In this document: positions 1 to 12,974 of the stretch, piece by piece
Position numbering within the stretch: position 1 is the stretch's first letter
Layout of the letters: each line of letters begins with the position of its first letter
Origin: Hydrogenophaga sp.
Lineage (GTDB): Bacteria > Pseudomonadota > Gammaproteobacteria > Burkholderiales > Burkholderiaceae_C
Direction of reading: 5' to 3'
Length of the DNA: 64,000 bases
Assembly: GCF_018780385.1 (NCBI RefSeq)
Contig: NZ_JADMJO010000003.1
Coordinates: 496,001 to 560,000, forward strand
The notes under the pieces: generated by a model
Databases searched by the model: none
The model's input: only the letters and a program-made list of their open reading frames with translations
Told to the model about the DNA's origin: nothing
Made by a program: the position numbers and the translations under genes

Positions 1-1458
1 CATGAGGCCGCCAGGCACGATGCCCAGCAGCAGCACCAGCGCACCGTTGATGGAGAGCACCGAGCGAGCATCCATGCCAGCCTCGATGTCGGCGGTCTGC
101 GTGGGCGCGTCAAAGTACATCAACTTCACCAGGCGCAGGTAGTAGAAGGCGCCGATCAGCGACATGATGACCGCGAACACGGCAAGGCCTACGTAGAAAG
201 GCCCGCCGGAGGCCAGCAGCGCCTGCAGCACCGAGAGCTTGGCGTAGAAGCCCACCAGCGGCGGGATACCAGCCAGCGAGAACATGCAGATGGCCATGAC
301 GCCGGCGTACAACGGGCTGCGCTGGTTCAGGCCAGCCAGATCGCTGATGTTCTCGGACTCAAAACCGCTGCGCGACAGCAGCAGGATCACGCCGAAGGTG
401 CCCAGCGTGGTCAGCACATAGGTGATGACGTAGAACATGGACGAGCTGTAGGCGTTGGCCATGTTGCCCGTGTCGCCGTTCACCACGCCAGCCAGCAAGC
501 CGAGCAGCATGAAGCCCATCTGTGCGATGGTGGAGAACGCCAGCATGCGTTTGAGGTTGGTCTGCGCGATGGCTGCGAAGTTGCCGACCAGCAGCGACAT
601 CACGGCCAGCACCGCGAGCATTTGTTGCCAGTTGAAGGCCAGCGGCTGCAGACCTTCAACCAGCAGGCGGATGACAATGGCGAAGGCCGCCAGCTTGGGC
701 GCGCCACCGATCATGAGCGTGACGGCGGTGGGTGCACCGTGGTACACGTCGGGCACCCACATGTGGAAGGGCACCACGCCGAGCTTGAAGGCCAGACCGG
801 CGACCACGAACACCAGACCGAGCGTGAGCACCTGGGCCGAACCCTTGAGCGTGGCCTCGCCGCCGGCGATGGACTTCATCACCTCGGACAGGTCCAGCGA
901 ACCCGTGGCACCGTACACCATGGACAGGCCATAGAGCAGAAAACCGCTGGCCAGCGCGCCCAGCACGAAATACTTCATGGCCGCCTCGGTCGCCTGCACG
1001 TCGTCGCGGCGCAATGCCACCAGCGCATAGCTGGACAGCGTGAGCAGCTCCAGGCCGAGGTAGATCACCAGGAAGTTGTGGCCCGAGATCATGACAAACA
1101 TGCCCAGCAGCGCAAACATGGACAGCGTGAACATCTCACCGCCGCGCAGCATGTCGCGTTGGCTGGCGTAGTCGCGGCCATAGACCAGCGTGACCATCAT
1201 GGCGATGGTGGCAAAACACTTGAGCCAGTTGCCCATGGGGTCGCTGACGATCATGCCGCCGAAGCCCGGGGTGGTGGTGCCCGAGACGGCCGCCATGCCG
1301 AGCAACGAGGCAACCGAGCCCAGCGACAGCAACGTGAGAACGTAGGTGGCGCCGCGTTGGGGCGTCTTCACCGTCAGATCGGCCAGCGCGATCACGCAGG
1401 CCATCGTCAGCAGGAGGATTTCAGGGTAGGCCGCGACCCAGCTGAGCTTGTCAATCAT
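1..1458 (-). CDS. nuoN: NADH-quinone oxidoreductase subunit N (C-terminus beyond window edge)
   Basis: Minus-strand frame from ATG at 1458 reads [34 protein letters not shown]...; last gene of the nuo operon; truncated by the window start. Confidence 0.93.
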   Translation of the reverse strand, partial: MIDKLSWVAAYPEILLLTMACVIALADLTVKTPQRGATYVLTLLSLGSVASLLGMAAVSGTTTPGFGGMIVSDPMGNWLKCFATIAMMVTLVYGRDYASQRDMLRGGEMFTLSMFALLGMFVMISGHNFLVIYLGLELLTLSSYALVALRRDDVQATEAAMKYFVLGALASGFLLYGLSMVYGATGSLDLSEVMKSIAGGEATLKGSAQVLTLGLVFVVAGLAFKLGVVPFHMWVPDVYHGAPTAVTLMIGGAPKLAAFAIVIRLLVEGLQPLAFNWQQMLAVLAVMSLLVGNFAAIAQTNLKRMLAFSTIAQMGFMLLGLLAGVVNGDTGNMANAYSSSMFYVITYVLTTLGTFGVILLLSRSGFESENISDLAGLNQRSPLYAGVMAICMFSLAGIPPLVGFYAKLSVLQALLASGGPFYVGLAVFAVIMSLIGAFYYLRLVKLMYFDAPTQTADIEAGMDARSVLSINGALVLLLGIVPGGLM

Positions 1459-1492
1459 TGTTCGTTCTCTTGTGTCGTGTGGCGGGCCGGGC

Positions 1493-2971
1493 TCATTGGG
1501 GCAGCTTGGAGACGGCCACGTGGCGCAGCAACTCCGCCACGGAGGCGTCCATCACGTCGGTGAAAGGCTTGGGGTACACGCCCATGAAAAGCACCGCCAC
1601 AGCCAACACCGCCATCACTAGGAATTCGCGCGGGTTGAGGTCGATCAGGGCCTTCACGTTGTCGTTGCCCACGGCGCCCAGGTACACGCGCTTGTACATC
1701 CACAGCGAATAGGCCGCGCCGAAAATCAGCGCCGATGCAGCGAGCAGACCTATCCAGAAGTTGGCCTTCACCGCAGCCAGGATCACCATCCATTCGCCCA
1801 CGAAACCGGCCGTGCCCGGCAGGCCGCAGTTGGCCATGGTGAACAGCAGCGCAAAAGCCGCGAACTTCGGCATGGTGTTCACCACACCGCCGTAATCGGC
1901 AATCTCGCGCGAATGCACGCGGTCGTACAACACGCCGATGCCCAGGAACATGGCGGCCGACACAAAGCCGTGGGCAATCATCTGCACAATGCCACCCGAC
2001 ACACCGAGGTCGCTGAAGACGAAGAAGCCCAGCGTGACGAAGCCCATGTGGGCGACCGACGAATACGCCACCAGCTTCTTCATGTCCTGCTGCACCATGG
2101 CCACCAGACCGACGTAGATCACTGCGATCAGCGAGAGCGCGATCATGAGCCAGGCCCATTCGTGCGAGGCGTCGGGCAGGATGGGCAGCGAGAAACGCAG
2201 GAAGCCGTAAGCACCGAGCTTGAGCATGATGGCCGCCAGCACGGCGGAGCCGCCGGTGGGCGCTTCCACGTGCACGTCGGGCAGCCAGGTGTGCACCGGC
2301 CACATCGGCACCTTCACCGCGAAGGCCGCGAAGAACGCGAAGAACAGCAAGGTCTGCGCGGTGCCGCTCAGAGGCAGCTTGTACCAGTCGGCCAGCGCGA
2401 AACTGCCACCCGACACGGTGTACAGGTAGATCAGCGCGACCAGCATGAGCAGCGAGCCCAGCAGCGTGTACAGGAAGAACTTGAAGGCCGCGTAGATCTT
2501 GTTCGGGCCGCCCCAGATGCCGATGATGAGATACATCGGAATCAGTGTGGCTTCGAAAAACACGTAGAACAGCATCGCGTCTTGCGCGCTGAACACACCG
2601 ATCATCAGACCCGAGAGGATCAGGAAGGCGCCCATGTACTGGTTGACGCGCGTCGTGATCGACTCCCAGCTGGCCACGACCACCACCACGTTGATGAAGG
2701 CGGTGAGCAGAATCAGCCACAACGAAATGCCGTCCACGCCGAGGTGGTAGTGGATGTTGAAGTTTTCGATCCAGGGGCTTTTTTCAACAAACTGCAGCGC
2801 GGCTGTGCCGAGCTTGAACCCGGTGTAAAGGGGCACGGTGACCGCCAGACCCGCCAGCGAACCCACCAATGCGATCCAGCGCACCATCGGTGCCTGGTCG
2901 ACACGGCCCAAGGCCAGCAGCACGACGCCAAAAAAGATGGGCGTCCAGATGGCAAGGCTCAGCAAACCCAT
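1493..2971 (-). CDS. nuoM: NADH-quinone oxidoreductase subunit M
   Basis: 492 aa, many TM helices, NuoM motifs ([38 protein letters not shown]); operon position. Confidence 0.97.
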   Translation of the reverse strand: MGLLSLAIWTPIFFGVVLLALGRVDQAPMVRWIALVGSLAGLAVTVPLYTGFKLGTAALQFVEKSPWIENFNIHYHLGVDGISLWLILLTAFINVVVVVASWESITTRVNQYMGAFLILSGLMIGVFSAQDAMLFYVFFEATLIPMYLIIGIWGGPNKIYAAFKFFLYTLLGSLLMLVALIYLYTVSGGSFALADWYKLPLSGTAQTLLFFAFFAAFAVKVPMWPVHTWLPDVHVEAPTGGSAVLAAIMLKLGAYGFLRFSLPILPDASHEWAWLMIALSLIAVIYVGLVAMVQQDMKKLVAYSSVAHMGFVTLGFFVFSDLGVSGGIVQMIAHGFVSAAMFLGIGVLYDRVHSREIADYGGVVNTMPKFAAFALLFTMANCGLPGTAGFVGEWMVILAAVKANFWIGLLAASALIFGAAYSLWMYKRVYLGAVGNDNVKALIDLNPREFLVMAVLAVAVLFMGVYPKPFTDVMDASVAELLRHVAVSKLPQ

Positions 2972-2992
2972 GATGTTCTTCTTCCTCTTGTT

Positions 2993-5020
2993 TTATTTGG
3001 CGAGCCAGACGAAGTACGTCATGAACAGCAGCACACCCACGATCATCATCAGCGCGTAGTGGTACAGGTATCCGGTCTGCGCACGGCGCACCACGCCTGA
3101 GACCACGCCCACGAGCTTCCAGCTGGCATTGACCACGCCGCCTTCGATGACACCGCGGTCACCACCCTTCCAGAGACCGATACCCAAGCCGCGTGCGCCT
3201 TTGGCCAGCACGTTCTCGTTGAACCAGTCCATGTAGTACTTGTTCTCGAGGATCACCACCAGCGGACGCAGCGCGCGGCCGATGGCGACCGGCACGGCCG
3301 GGTTGATCAGGTACATGTACCAGGCGCTCAAGGCACCGGCCAGGGCCAGGTACAGCGGCGGCGTGGACAAGGCGTGAGCCGCCATCGACAGCGGGCCATG
3401 GAAGATCTCCGCGAACTTGGCCATGGCCGGGTGGGCGGCTGCGTTGATGGCGATGGCGTCCTTCAGGAAATCACCAAACAGCATCGGCTGGATCGTCATG
3501 AAGCCGATCACCACCGAGGGAATGGCCAGCAGCACCAGCGGCACGGTGACGACCCAGGGCGATTCGTGCGGCTTGCCGTCGCCATGTCCGTGGTCATCGT
3601 GGTGACCATGGTCGTCGTGATGAGCATCGGGATTCTGGTCGTAGCGTTCCTTGCCGTGGAACACCAGGAAGTACAGACGGAACGAATAGAACGAGGTGAC
3701 AAACACACCGGCAAGCACCGCGAAATAAGCGAAGCCGGAGGCCGGCAGGTTGCTGAAGTGCACCGCCTCGATGATGCTGTCCTTGGAGTAGAAGCCCGAG
3801 AACAGCGGCGTGCCGATCAGCGCCAGCGTGCCCAGCAGCGAGGTGATCCAGGTGATGGGCATGTACTTGCGCACGGCGCCCATCCAGCGGATGTCCTGGT
3901 TGTGGTGCAGGCCCATGATGACCGAGCCCGCGGCCAGGAACAGCAGCGCCTTGAAGAAGGCGTGGGTCATGAGGTGGAACACCGCCACCGAGTAGGCGGA
4001 AGCACCGAGCGCCACCGTCATGTAGCCCAGTTGCGACAGCGTGGAGTACGCGACGATGCGCTTGATGTCGTTCTGGATGACGCCCAGGAAGCCCATGAAC
4101 AGCGCGGTGATGGCGCCGATCACCATGATGAAGTTCAGCGCCGTGTCGGACAACTCAAACAGCGGCGACATGCGCGCCACCATGAAGATGCCGGCCGTGA
4201 CCATGGTGGCGGCGTGGATCAGCGCCGAGATGGGCGTTGGGCCTTCCATCGAATCGGGCAACCACACATGCAGCGGGAACTGCGCGCTCTTGCCCATGGC
4301 GCCAATGAAGAGGCAGATGCAGATGACGGTGATCAGCAGCCAGTCGGTGCCTGGAAAGCCCAGCGCGCCGAGCTCGGGCGCCTTGGCGAACACCTCGGCG
4401 TAGTTGAGCGTGCCGGCATAGGCCACGATCAAGCCGATGCCGAGGATGAAGCCGAAGTCGCCCACCCGGTTGACCAGGAAGGCCTTCATGTTGGCGAAGA
4501 TCGCCGTGGGCTTGTTGAACCAGAAACCGATCAGCAGGTAGGACACCAGGCCCACGGCTTCCCAGCCGAAGAACAGCTGCAGCAGGTTGTTGCTCATGAC
4601 CAGCATGAGCATGGAGAAGGTGAACAGCGAGATGTAGGCGAAGAAGCGGTTGTAGCCGTCGTCCTCTTCCATGTAGCCGATGGTGTAGAGGTGCACCATG
4701 AGCGAGACGAAGGTGACCACCACCATCATCATGGCGGTGAGGCCGTCGACCAGGAAACCGATCTCCATCTTCAGACCACCGACCACCATCCAGGTGTAGA
4801 GGGTTTCGTTGAAGCGGGCGCCGTCCATGGCCACGCTCTTGAGCGTCATGGCCGACAGGATGAACGCGATCAACACACCCAGGATGGTGAGCGTGTGCGA
4901 AGCACGGCGACCGATGACATTGCCACCGAAGGTCGTGCCCAGAATGCCGGCCAGGGCCGCGCCGATCAGCGGCGCCATGGGGACGGCGAGCAGGGTGCTG
5001 GCAGAAAGGGTTGTGCTCAT
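2993..5020 (-). CDS. nuoL: NADH-quinone oxidoreductase subunit L
   Basis: 675 aa, NuoL motifs (GWEAVGLVSYLLIGFW, AQFPLHVWLPDSMEGPTPISALIHAATMV); operon position. Confidence 0.97.
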   Translation of the reverse strand: MSTTLSASTLLAVPMAPLIGAALAGILGTTFGGNVIGRRASHTLTILGVLIAFILSAMTLKSVAMDGARFNETLYTWMVVGGLKMEIGFLVDGLTAMMMVVVTFVSLMVHLYTIGYMEEDDGYNRFFAYISLFTFSMLMLVMSNNLLQLFFGWEAVGLVSYLLIGFWFNKPTAIFANMKAFLVNRVGDFGFILGIGLIVAYAGTLNYAEVFAKAPELGALGFPGTDWLLITVICICLFIGAMGKSAQFPLHVWLPDSMEGPTPISALIHAATMVTAGIFMVARMSPLFELSDTALNFIMVIGAITALFMGFLGVIQNDIKRIVAYSTLSQLGYMTVALGASAYSVAVFHLMTHAFFKALLFLAAGSVIMGLHHNQDIRWMGAVRKYMPITWITSLLGTLALIGTPLFSGFYSKDSIIEAVHFSNLPASGFAYFAVLAGVFVTSFYSFRLYFLVFHGKERYDQNPDAHHDDHGHHDDHGHGDGKPHESPWVVTVPLVLLAIPSVVIGFMTIQPMLFGDFLKDAIAINAAAHPAMAKFAEIFHGPLSMAAHALSTPPLYLALAGALSAWYMYLINPAVPVAIGRALRPLVVILENKYYMDWFNENVLAKGARGLGIGLWKGGDRGVIEGGVVNASWKLVGVVSGVVRRAQTGYLYHYALMMIVGVLLFMTYFVWLAK

Positions 5021-5045
5021 GATGTTCTTGTCTTGGGGCTGGGAC

Positions 5046-5354
5046 TCAGCCTTTGAGCGTGTTGAGCTCTTCGACGCTGATCGAATTCTTGTTGCGGAAC
5101 AACAGCACGAGAATGGCCAGACCGATCGCAGATTCGGCGGCGGCCACGGTCAGGATGAAGAACACGAACACCTGGCCGTGCATGTCACCCAGAAAATGCG
5201 AGAAGGCCACGAAGTTCATGTTCACGGCCAGGAGCATCAGCTCGATGGCCATGAGCAGCACGATCAGGTTCTTGCGGTTCAGGAAGATGCCGACGACCGA
5301 GATCGCGAAAAGGATCGCGCCCACGGCGAGGAAATGGCCCAGGGTCACGTTCAT
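5046..5354 (-). CDS. nuoK: NADH-quinone oxidoreductase subunit K
   Basis: 102 aa, NuoK-like ([41 protein letters not shown]). Confidence 0.96.
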   Translation of the reverse strand: MNVTLGHFLAVGAILFAISVVGIFLNRKNLIVLLMAIELMLLAVNMNFVAFSHFLGDMHGQVFVFFILTVAAAESAIGLAILVLLFRNKNSISVEELNTLKG

Positions 5355-6010
5355 GATGGTTTGCCCTCTTCGGCGGTCTCCGCAACGACCGCGGGTGCGG
5401 CTTTCTGCGTGGCGTTCATTGGCAGCACCACCAGCCGGTCCCGGGCGCGCACGTGCACCTGCAGACCCGGGTTGATCGCCTTGCTGTCCTTGCGCTGGCG
5501 CAGAGTGAGCGCAATGGCAGCGACCATCGCCACCAGCAAGATCACAGCCGCCACCTCAATCGGATAGAGGTACTCGGTGTAGAGCAGCAAGCCGAGTTCA
5601 CGGGTGTTGGAGTAGTTGGCCGCGTTGATGCCGGCACCGGTCGCGTCGGGGTTGGCGGCCAGGCTCGGGAAGCCGGCGAACAGCACGGCAATCAGTTCAG
5701 CCGCCACAAAACCACCCAGGATGGCGGCAAGCGGGAAGTGTTTCCAGAAACCCTTGCGCACGCCGTCCATGTTGATGTCGAGCATCATCACCACGAACAG
5801 GAACAGCACCATCACCGCGCCCAGGTAGACCAGCACCAACGTGATGCCGAGAAATTCCGCCTTGAGCAACAGCCACAGCGCAGACGCCTGGGAGAACGCC
5901 AGCATCAGGAACAGCACGGCATGCACCGGGTTGCGCGCAGTGACGACGCGGAAGGCTGCAAACAGCAGCACTGCGGCGAAGAGATAAAAAAAGCCGGTCT
6001 GGTAATCCAT
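5351..6010 (-). CDS. nuoJ: NADH-quinone oxidoreductase subunit J
   Basis: 219 aa, NuoJ-like; ATGA overlap with nuoK. Confidence 0.95.
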   Translation of the reverse strand: MDYQTGFFYLFAAVLLFAAFRVVTARNPVHAVLFLMLAFSQASALWLLLKAEFLGITLVLVYLGAVMVLFLFVVMMLDINMDGVRKGFWKHFPLAAILGGFVAAELIAVLFAGFPSLAANPDATGAGINAANYSNTRELGLLLYTEYLYPIEVAAVILLVAMVAAIALTLRQRKDSKAINPGLQVHVRARDRLVVLPMNATQKAAPAVVAETAEEGKPS

Positions 6011-6061
6011 GGCGTTGTTCTTGTGTCGTCTGTTCCGGTCGGGCTCCGGGATCAGAACGGA

Positions 6062-6598
6062 TCAGCGATAAGGGGCGTCAGCGGCCCGGGCAGCGGCAAT
6101 CTCGGTTTCGTAGCGGTCGCCCACGGCCAGCAGCATTTCCTTGGTGAAGTACAAGTCGCCGCGCTTCTCGCCGTGGTATTCGAAGATGTGTGTTTCGACG
6201 ATGGAGTCGACCGGGCAACTCTCTTCGCAGAAGCCGCAGAAGATGCACTTGGTCAGGTCGATGTCGTAACGGGTCGTGCGGCGCGAGCCGTCCTCGCGAA
6301 CGTCGGACTCGATGGTGATCGCCAGGGCCGGGCACACCGCTTCGCACAGCTTGCAGGCAATACAGCGCTCTTCACCGTTCTCATAGCGACGCAGGGCGTG
6401 CAGACCTCGGAAACGTGGTGACAGCGGCGTCTTTTCTTCGGGAAACTGCACCGTGATCTTGCGCTTGAAGGCGTAGCGACCGGTCAGGGCCATGCCCTTG
6501 AACAACTCCACCAGCAGGAAGCTGTTGAGGAAGTCACGGAATGAAAACGGCGCCACAACCACGGGGGATGCGACGGGATTGGCGGTGATGGTGGACAT
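6062..6598 (-). CDS. nuoI: NADH-quinone oxidoreductase subunit I (2x[4Fe-4S])
   Basis: [12 protein letters not shown] and [16 protein letters not shown] ferredoxin motifs; start chosen at MSTITANP rather than the longer ORF start. Confidence 0.96.
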   Translation of the reverse strand: MSTITANPVASPVVVAPFSFRDFLNSFLLVELFKGMALTGRYAFKRKITVQFPEEKTPLSPRFRGLHALRRYENGEERCIACKLCEAVCPALAITIESDVREDGSRRTTRYDIDLTKCIFCGFCEESCPVDSIVETHIFEYHGEKRGDLYFTKEMLLAVGDRYETEIAAARAADAPYR

Positions 6599-6612
6599 GG
6601 TCAATCGCCCTC

Positions 6613-7695
6613 TTATTTCCAGAGGTTCCACGACGTCTGCATCAAGCCGCCGACGAGCAGCAGGTAGATGAGCGTGACGGGAATGAAGATCTTCCAGCCC
6701 AGACGCATGATCTGGTCGTAGCGGAAGCGCGGGAAGGTGGCGCGGATCCAGATGAACATGGACACCACGACAAAAGTTTTCAGGCCCAGCCAGATCCAGC
6801 CTGGGATCCAGTTGAACAGCACGCTGTCGATGGGCGACAACCAGCCGCCCAGGAACATCAGCACCGCCAGGATCGAAATCAGCCACATGCTGGCGTACTC
6901 GGCCAGGAAGAAGATGGCGAAGCCCATGCCCGAGTACTCGACCATGTGGCCGGCCACGATCTCGGCCTCACCCTCGACCACGTCGAACGGATGGCGGTTG
7001 GTTTCGGCCACGCCGGAGATCAGGTAGACGAAGAAGATGGGCAGCAGCGGCAGCCAGTTCCACGACAGGAAGTTCAGGCCTTCGGACGCCGCCATGCCGC
7101 GTCCCTGCGAGTTCACGATGTCGACCAGATTCAGGCTGCCCGAGACCATGACAACCACCAGGAAGCAAAAGCCGATGGCGATCTCGTAGCTCACCATCTG
7201 GGCCGACGCGCGCAGTGCACCGAGGAAGGCGTACTTCGAGTTGGAAGCCCATCCCGCGATGATCACGCCGTAGACCTCGATCGAGGTGATCGCCAGGATC
7301 ACCAGCAGGCCGGCGTTCACGTTGGCGAGCACGGCTTCAGGACCGAAAGGCACGCACACCCAGGCGGCCAGCGCCGGCATGATGGCCATGATCGGACCGA
7401 GGCGGAACAGGCCGTTGCTCGCAGCGCTCGGGCGGATCAGTTCCTTGGTCAGCAGCTTGAGCGCATCGGCGATCGGCTGCAGCAGACCGAAGGGGCCCAC
7501 GCGGTTGGGTCCGTGGCGCACCTGGATCCAGCCGAGCAGCTTGCGCTCCCACAGCGTCAGGTAAGCCACGGCGCCCATCAGGGGCGCCAGCACGGCCACG
7601 ATCTTGATCAGGTTCCAGACGACCGGCCAGGCCGCGGTGGTCCACCAGGGTGCGGCGATCAGACCCAGGCCGCCGTTGTACATCGCGTCGATCAT
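6613..7695 (-). CDS. nuoH: NADH-quinone oxidoreductase subunit H
   Basis: 360 aa, NuoH motifs ([36 protein letters not shown]). Confidence 0.97.
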   Translation of the reverse strand: MIDAMYNGGLGLIAAPWWTTAAWPVVWNLIKIVAVLAPLMGAVAYLTLWERKLLGWIQVRHGPNRVGPFGLLQPIADALKLLTKELIRPSAASNGLFRLGPIMAIMPALAAWVCVPFGPEAVLANVNAGLLVILAITSIEVYGVIIAGWASNSKYAFLGALRASAQMVSYEIAIGFCFLVVVMVSGSLNLVDIVNSQGRGMAASEGLNFLSWNWLPLLPIFFVYLISGVAETNRHPFDVVEGEAEIVAGHMVEYSGMGFAIFFLAEYASMWLISILAVLMFLGGWLSPIDSVLFNWIPGWIWLGLKTFVVVSMFIWIRATFPRFRYDQIMRLGWKIFIPVTLIYLLLVGGLMQTSWNLWK

Positions 7696-9824
7696 GCGTG
7701 CACCTCGTCAGCAATGCGGCGCACGCGCGCATCGGCCGTCACTTGCAGCGCCGGGGCACGGCGCACGAGGCCATCGAGTTGGTAGATGCTGGCCACGCAG
7801 GGCTCAGTGCTGGCGGGCGCCATGTCGATCGATGCAACGCTGGTGTTGTTGAGACGGGCTGCATCCACCACGGCACCGCTGGCCACGCCGGGCAGCGCGC
7901 TGGCCAGCACGGCCTGGGAAGAATCGGCGTCGAAGCCGGCCAGACCGAGCAGGTTGCCCAGCACACGGATCACCTTCCAGGCAGGACGCGTGTCACCCAG
8001 GGGGCGAACAACGGCATGGAAGCTCTGCAGGCGGCCTTCGGCGTTCACGAAAGAGCCCGAGGTTTCGGTGAACGGCGCGATCGGCAGCAGCACGTCACTG
8101 ATATCCAGGTTGGTCTTGAACGGGCTGAGCGTGACGACCATGCCGGCCGAGGCCAGGCCTCGGGCGCCCGCCGCGCTGTCGTGCGCGGGTTCGGTGTTGA
8201 GCAAGACCAGTGCCTTCAGCGCGCCACACAGCATCTGACCAGCGTTCAAACCGCCCTGCCCTGGCACGGCGTTGACGAGCTGCGCACCCACGGTGTTGGC
8301 GGCTTCGCTCAGGTAACCCACGGAAGCGCCGGTTTGTTGCGCAATCCAGCTGGCCAGCGACAGCAGGCTGGCCGCTTTCTCGTGGTGTGCGGCGCCGTTG
8401 CCGAGCAGGATGGCCTTGTGCTCACCGCCCAGAAGCGACTTGGCCACGGCGCGGTGTGCGTCGGTCACGTCAGCATGCACCGGTGCGCTCACTCCGGTAT
8501 CGGCAGCAATGGCCGCGGCGATGCCGGCCAGTGCGGACACCCAGTTCGCGCTGTCGTTCAGCACGGTGTTTTTCACAGGCATGGCCCAGTCCTGCCGCTC
8601 GGCGCCGAGCACATTCACCTGGCAACCCTTGCGAGCAGCCTGACGAATGCGTTGCGCGAACAGCGGGTGGTCCTTGCGCAGGTTGGCGCCCACCACCAGC
8701 ACGCGTTGCAGGGTGGAGAGCGACGCGATCGGCAGACCCAGCCAGCGCGCCGAACCCGCGGGCGCAGCGTTGGCGAAATCAGCGTGACGCAAACGGCTGT
8801 CGATGTTCTGACTGCCCAGGCCGCGCACCAGGGCGCCGGCCAAGGCCAGCTCTTCGAGCGTGCTGTGCGGGCTGGCCAGCAGACCGATGGCAGCGGCGCC
8901 GTGTTCGGCCTTGACCTGCTTGAGGCCATTGGCAACGTATTCGAGAGCGGTTTGCCAGTCAACCGTGTGCCATTCGCCGCCCTGCTTGAGCATGGGCGCG
9001 GTCAGGCGGTCTTCGCTGTTGACGGCTTCGTACGAGAAGCGGTCGCGGTCGGCGATCCAGCATTCGTTGACGGCCTCGTTCTCCAGCGGCACCACGCGCA
9101 TGACCTTGTGGTTCTTGACCTGAACGATCAGGTTGGCGCCGGTGGAATCGTGCGGGCTCACGCTCTTGCGGCGCGAGAGCTCCCAGGTGCGGGCGCTGTA
9201 GCGGAACGGCTTGCTGGTGAGCGCGCCGACCGGGCAGATGTCGATCATGTTGCCCGAGAGTTCGGAGTCGACCGTGTCGCCGAGCACCGTGGTGATCTCG
9301 GAATGCTCGCCGCGGTGGATCATGCCCAGCTCCATCACGCCGGCCACTTCCTGGCCAAAGCGCACGCAGCGGGTGCAATGGATGCAGCGGCTCATCTCCG
9401 CCATGGAAATGAGCGGGCCCACGTCCTTGTGAAAGACGACGCGTTTCTCTTCTTCGTACCGCGAACCCGAGCTGCCATAGCCCACGGCCAGATCCTGCAG
9501 CTGGCATTCGCCTCCTTGGTCGCAGATGGGGCAATCCAGCGGGTGGTTGATGAGCAGAAACTCCATCACCGACTGCTGCGCCTTGATCGCCTTGTCGCTC
9601 TTGGTGCGAACGATCATGCCCTGCGTGACGGGCGTGGCGCAGGCCGGCATGGGTTTGGGCGCCTTCTCCACATCGACCAGGCACATGCGGCAGTTGGCCG
9701 CGATGGAGAGCTTCTTGTGATAGCAGAAGTGCGGGATGTAGGTGCCGGCCTTTTCGGCTGCATGCATGACCATGCTGCCCGGGGGCACTTCCACCTTTTT
9801 GCCGTCGAGTTCGATTTCGATCAT
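7692..9824 (-). CDS. nuoG: NADH-quinone oxidoreductase subunit G
   Basis: 710 aa, N-terminal [2Fe-2S] domain, [15 protein letters not shown] and [10 protein letters not shown] motifs. Confidence 0.97.
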   Translation of the reverse strand: MIEIELDGKKVEVPPGSMVMHAAEKAGTYIPHFCYHKKLSIAANCRMCLVDVEKAPKPMPACATPVTQGMIVRTKSDKAIKAQQSVMEFLLINHPLDCPICDQGGECQLQDLAVGYGSSGSRYEEEKRVVFHKDVGPLISMAEMSRCIHCTRCVRFGQEVAGVMELGMIHRGEHSEITTVLGDTVDSELSGNMIDICPVGALTSKPFRYSARTWELSRRKSVSPHDSTGANLIVQVKNHKVMRVVPLENEAVNECWIADRDRFSYEAVNSEDRLTAPMLKQGGEWHTVDWQTALEYVANGLKQVKAEHGAAAIGLLASPHSTLEELALAGALVRGLGSQNIDSRLRHADFANAAPAGSARWLGLPIASLSTLQRVLVVGANLRKDHPLFAQRIRQAARKGCQVNVLGAERQDWAMPVKNTVLNDSANWVSALAGIAAAIAADTGVSAPVHADVTDAHRAVAKSLLGGEHKAILLGNGAAHHEKAASLLSLASWIAQQTGASVGYLSEAANTVGAQLVNAVPGQGGLNAGQMLCGALKALVLLNTEPAHDSAAGARGLASAGMVVTLSPFKTNLDISDVLLPIAPFTETSGSFVNAEGRLQSFHAVVRPLGDTRPAWKVIRVLGNLLGLAGFDADSSQAVLASALPGVASGAVVDAARLNNTSVASIDMAPASTEPCVASIYQLDGLVRRAPALQVTADARVRRIADEVHA

Positions 9825-9837
9825 GGTGTTCTTGTCT

Positions 9838-11205
9838 TCAGACGGCCGGTGCGTTGGCCGAGGCGATCTTGGCCTCGAACTCGTGCCGGAAGTGTTTGAT
9901 CATGGCGCGCACCGGCATGGCTGCTGCATCGCCCAGGGCGCAGATGGTGCGGCCCATGATGTTCTCGGCCACGTTGTCGAGCAGCGCCATGTCGGCGGGG
10001 CGGCCCTCGCCCTGGTCGATGCGGCTGACCATGCGCCAGAGCCAACCCGTGCCTTCGCGGCACGGCGTGCACTGGCCACACGATTCGTGCATGTAGAAAT
10101 ACGAGAGGCGCTTGAGCGACTCGACCATGCAACGGCTGTCGTCCATCACGATCACGGCGCCCGAGCCCAGCATGGAGCCAGCCTTGGAGATCGAGTCGTA
10201 GTCCATGGTGCAGTCCATCATGATGGACGCGGGCAGGACGGGTGCGGACGAACCACCGGGGATCACGGCTTTGAGCGTGCGGCCCTTGCGCACGCCACCG
10301 GCGAGTTCGAGCAACTTGCTGAAAGGCGTGCCCATGGGCACTTCGTAGTTGCCGGGCATCTCCACATCACCACTCACCGAAAAGATCTTGGTGCCGCCGT
10401 TGTTGGGCTTGCCGCAAGCGAGGTAGGCCGCGCCACCGTTGCGAATGATCCAGGGCACCGCCGCGAAGGTTTCGGTGTTGTTGATGGTGGTGGGCTTGCC
10501 ATACAGGCCGAAGCTGGCGGGGAACGGCGGCTTGAAACGCGGTTGCCCTTTTTTGCCTTCGAGTGATTCGAGCAGCGCGGTCTCTTCGCCGCAGATGTAG
10601 GCGCCGAAGCCGTGGAAGGCGTGCAATTGGAAACTGAATCCGCTGTCCAGGATGTTGTCGCCCAGAAGGCCTGCGGCGCGGGCTTCTTCCAGCGCGGCTT
10701 CGAAGCGGTCGTAGGCCTCGAAGATCTCGCCGTGGATGTAGTTGTAGCCCACGCTGATGCCCATCGCGAAGGCGGCGATGGCCATGCCTTCGATCACGAT
10801 GTGCGGGTTGTACATCAGGATGTCGCGGTCCTTGCAGGTGCCCGGTTCGCCTTCATCGGAGTTGCACACCAGGTACTTCTGGCCAGGGAACTGACGCGGC
10901 ATGAAGCTCCACTTCAACCCGGTGGGGAAACCCGCACCGCCGCGACCGCGCAGCGCCGATTCCTTCAGGGTGGCAATCACCTGGTCCTGCGTCATGCCGA
11001 CCACCGGTGGATCCCCCGCCGGTTCGGCGCCGTCCTTGCCAAGCACCTTGCGCAAAGCCTGGTAACCCCCGCGCGCCACGTAGTCCTTGAGCGACCAGTT
11101 GCCACCGTCGAGGTCGGCATAGATCTGGGGGTTGATGTGGCGGCCGTGGAAGCAGGTCTGCACGCCGTTGGCGCGGAACTGCGAGAGGATCTGTTCGGCG
11201 TTCAT
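9838..11205 (-). CDS. nuoF: NADH-quinone oxidoreductase subunit F (FMN/NADH binding)
   Basis: [10 protein letters not shown] start; [17 protein letters not shown] and [13 protein letters not shown] motifs. Confidence 0.97.
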   Translation of the reverse strand: MNAEQILSQFRANGVQTCFHGRHINPQIYADLDGGNWSLKDYVARGGYQALRKVLGKDGAEPAGDPPVVGMTQDQVIATLKESALRGRGGAGFPTGLKWSFMPRQFPGQKYLVCNSDEGEPGTCKDRDILMYNPHIVIEGMAIAAFAMGISVGYNYIHGEIFEAYDRFEAALEEARAAGLLGDNILDSGFSFQLHAFHGFGAYICGEETALLESLEGKKGQPRFKPPFPASFGLYGKPTTINNTETFAAVPWIIRNGGAAYLACGKPNNGGTKIFSVSGDVEMPGNYEVPMGTPFSKLLELAGGVRKGRTLKAVIPGGSSAPVLPASIMMDCTMDYDSISKAGSMLGSGAVIVMDDSRCMVESLKRLSYFYMHESCGQCTPCREGTGWLWRMVSRIDQGEGRPADMALLDNVAENIMGRTICALGDAAAMPVRAMIKHFRHEFEAKIASANAPAV

Positions 11206-11723
11206 GGCTGTCCTTCCGAAGCACGCAAGCCGTCGATCAGCTGATCGAGCTTGTCGTTGCTCATGAAGCTGCACATGTGGCGGTCGTTGACCAGCATCAC
11301 GGGCGAGTCGGCGCAAGCGCCCAGGCATTCGCTCTGTTGCAGGGTGAACAATCCGTCGGCTGTGGTCTGCCCCATGCTGATACCGAGTTTGTGCTCCAGA
11401 TGGTGCAACGCACTCTGGCCGTCGCGCAGTTGGCACGGCAGGTTGGTGCAGACGTTGAGCTTGAACTTGCCCGTCGGCTGCTGGTTGTACATGTTGTAGA
11501 AGGTCGTCACCTCGTGCACGGCGATCGGTGCCATGCCCAGGTAGGCGGCCAACGACTCTTCGGCCCCGGTGCTCACGAAGCCCATCTCCTGCTGGATGAT
11601 CGCGAGACACGCCATCACAGCCGACTGCGCCTGGTCGGCCGGGTACTTGGCGACTTCGCGCGCGAAGCGCTGCTGGGTGGCGCCGCTGAATTCCACAGCG
11701 GCAACTGGGTGGCCGGTGCTCAT
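11202..11723 (-). CDS. nuoE: NADH-quinone oxidoreductase subunit E
   Basis: 173 aa, thioredoxin-like [2Fe-2S] subunit ([27 protein letters not shown]). Confidence 0.96.
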   Translation of the reverse strand: MSTGHPVAAVEFSGATQQRFAREVAKYPADQAQSAVMACLAIIQQEMGFVSTGAEESLAAYLGMAPIAVHEVTTFYNMYNQQPTGKFKLNVCTNLPCQLRDGQSALHHLEHKLGISMGQTTADGLFTLQQSECLGACADSPVMLVNDRHMCSFMSNDKLDQLIDGLRASEGQP

Positions 11724-12973
11724 CGGTCGATCTCCCCGAAAACAATGTCCATGGTGCCGATGATGGCCACGGCGTCGGCCAGCATGTGGCCGCGCGCCAT
11801 CTCGTCCATCGTGGCGAGGTGCGCAAAACCGGGCGCGCGGATCTTCAGGCGGTAGGGCTTGTTGGCGCCATCGCTCACGAGGTAGATGCCGAACTCGCCC
11901 TTGGGGTGCTCGACCGCCGCATAGGCTTCGCCCTCAGGCACATGGAAGCCTTCAGTGAACAGCTTGAAGTGGTGAATCAGCTCTTCCATGTTGGCCTTCA
12001 TGGCCTCACGGGCGGGCGCTGCCACCTTGTGGTTGTCGGTGATCACGGGGCCGGGGTTGGCGCGCAACCACTTCGAGCACTGCTCGATGATGCGATTGGA
12101 CTGCTTCATCTCTTCCATGCGAACGAGGTAGCGGTCGTAGCAGTCACCGGTCTTGCCCACGGGAATGTCGAAATCCATCTGGTCGTACACGTCGTACGGC
12201 TGTTTCTTGCGCAGGTCCCATGCGATGCCGGAGCCGCGCAACATGGGGCCGGTCATGCCGAGGTTGAGCGCGCGCTCGGGCGTGACCACGCCGATGCCCA
12301 CGGTGCGCTGCTTCCAGATGCGGTTGTCGGTCAGCAGCGTGTGGTATTCCGCCAGATACGTGGGGAAGCGCTTCGTGAAGTCGTCGATGAAATCGAGCAG
12401 CGAACCCTGGCGGTTGGTGTTCATCTCTGCAAGAGCGCGTGCGTTGCGGATCTTGCTGTGCCGGTACTGCGGCATGGTTTCGGGCAGGTCGCGGTAGACG
12501 CCACCCGGGCGGAAATAAGCCGCGTGCATGCGCGCACCCGACACCGCCTCGTACATGTCAAACAGGTCTTCGCGCTCGCGGAACGCGTAGATCAGGATGG
12601 TGGAACTGCCGCAGTCGTTGCCATGCGAACCCAGCCACATGAGGTGGTTGAGCAGGCGCGTGATCTCGCTGAACATCACGCGGATGTACTGCGCACGGAT
12701 CGGCACTTCGATGCCGAGCAACTTCTCGATGGCCAGGCAGTAAGCGTGCTCGTTGCACATCATCGACACATAGTCGAGCCGGTCCATGTAGGGCAGCGAC
12801 TGGATGTAGGTCTTGTGCTCGGCAAGCTTTTCGGTGGCGCGGTGCAGCAGCCCGATGTGTGGGTCGGCGCGTTGCACGACTTCGCCGTCGAGCTCGAGTA
12901 CCAGGCGCAACACGCCGTGCGCGGCCGGATGCTGTGGACCGAAGTTGAGGGTGTAGTTCTTGATTTCAGCCAT
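11720..12973 (-). CDS. nuoD: NADH-quinone oxidoreductase subunit D
   Basis: 417 aa, [23 protein letters not shown] motif. Confidence 0.97.
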   Translation of the reverse strand: MAEIKNYTLNFGPQHPAAHGVLRLVLELDGEVVQRADPHIGLLHRATEKLAEHKTYIQSLPYMDRLDYVSMMCNEHAYCLAIEKLLGIEVPIRAQYIRVMFSEITRLLNHLMWLGSHGNDCGSSTILIYAFREREDLFDMYEAVSGARMHAAYFRPGGVYRDLPETMPQYRHSKIRNARALAEMNTNRQGSLLDFIDDFTKRFPTYLAEYHTLLTDNRIWKQRTVGIGVVTPERALNLGMTGPMLRGSGIAWDLRKKQPYDVYDQMDFDIPVGKTGDCYDRYLVRMEEMKQSNRIIEQCSKWLRANPGPVITDNHKVAAPAREAMKANMEELIHHFKLFTEGFHVPEGEAYAAVEHPKGEFGIYLVSDGANKPYRLKIRAPGFAHLATMDEMARGHMLADAVAIIGTMDIVFGEIDR

Positions 12974-12974
12974 A

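Noticed and set aside
1913-5056. Long plus-strand ORFs (395 aa, 560 aa) antisense to nuoM/nuoL, very His/Gln/Arg/Asp-rich
   Set aside because: Shadow ORFs caused by high GC3 opposite strongly supported Complex I genes; composition is an antisense artefact
7650-9899. 749-aa plus-strand ORF antisense to nuoG
   Set aside because: Lies fully opposite NuoG, whose Fe-S motifs are clear; no recognisable domain
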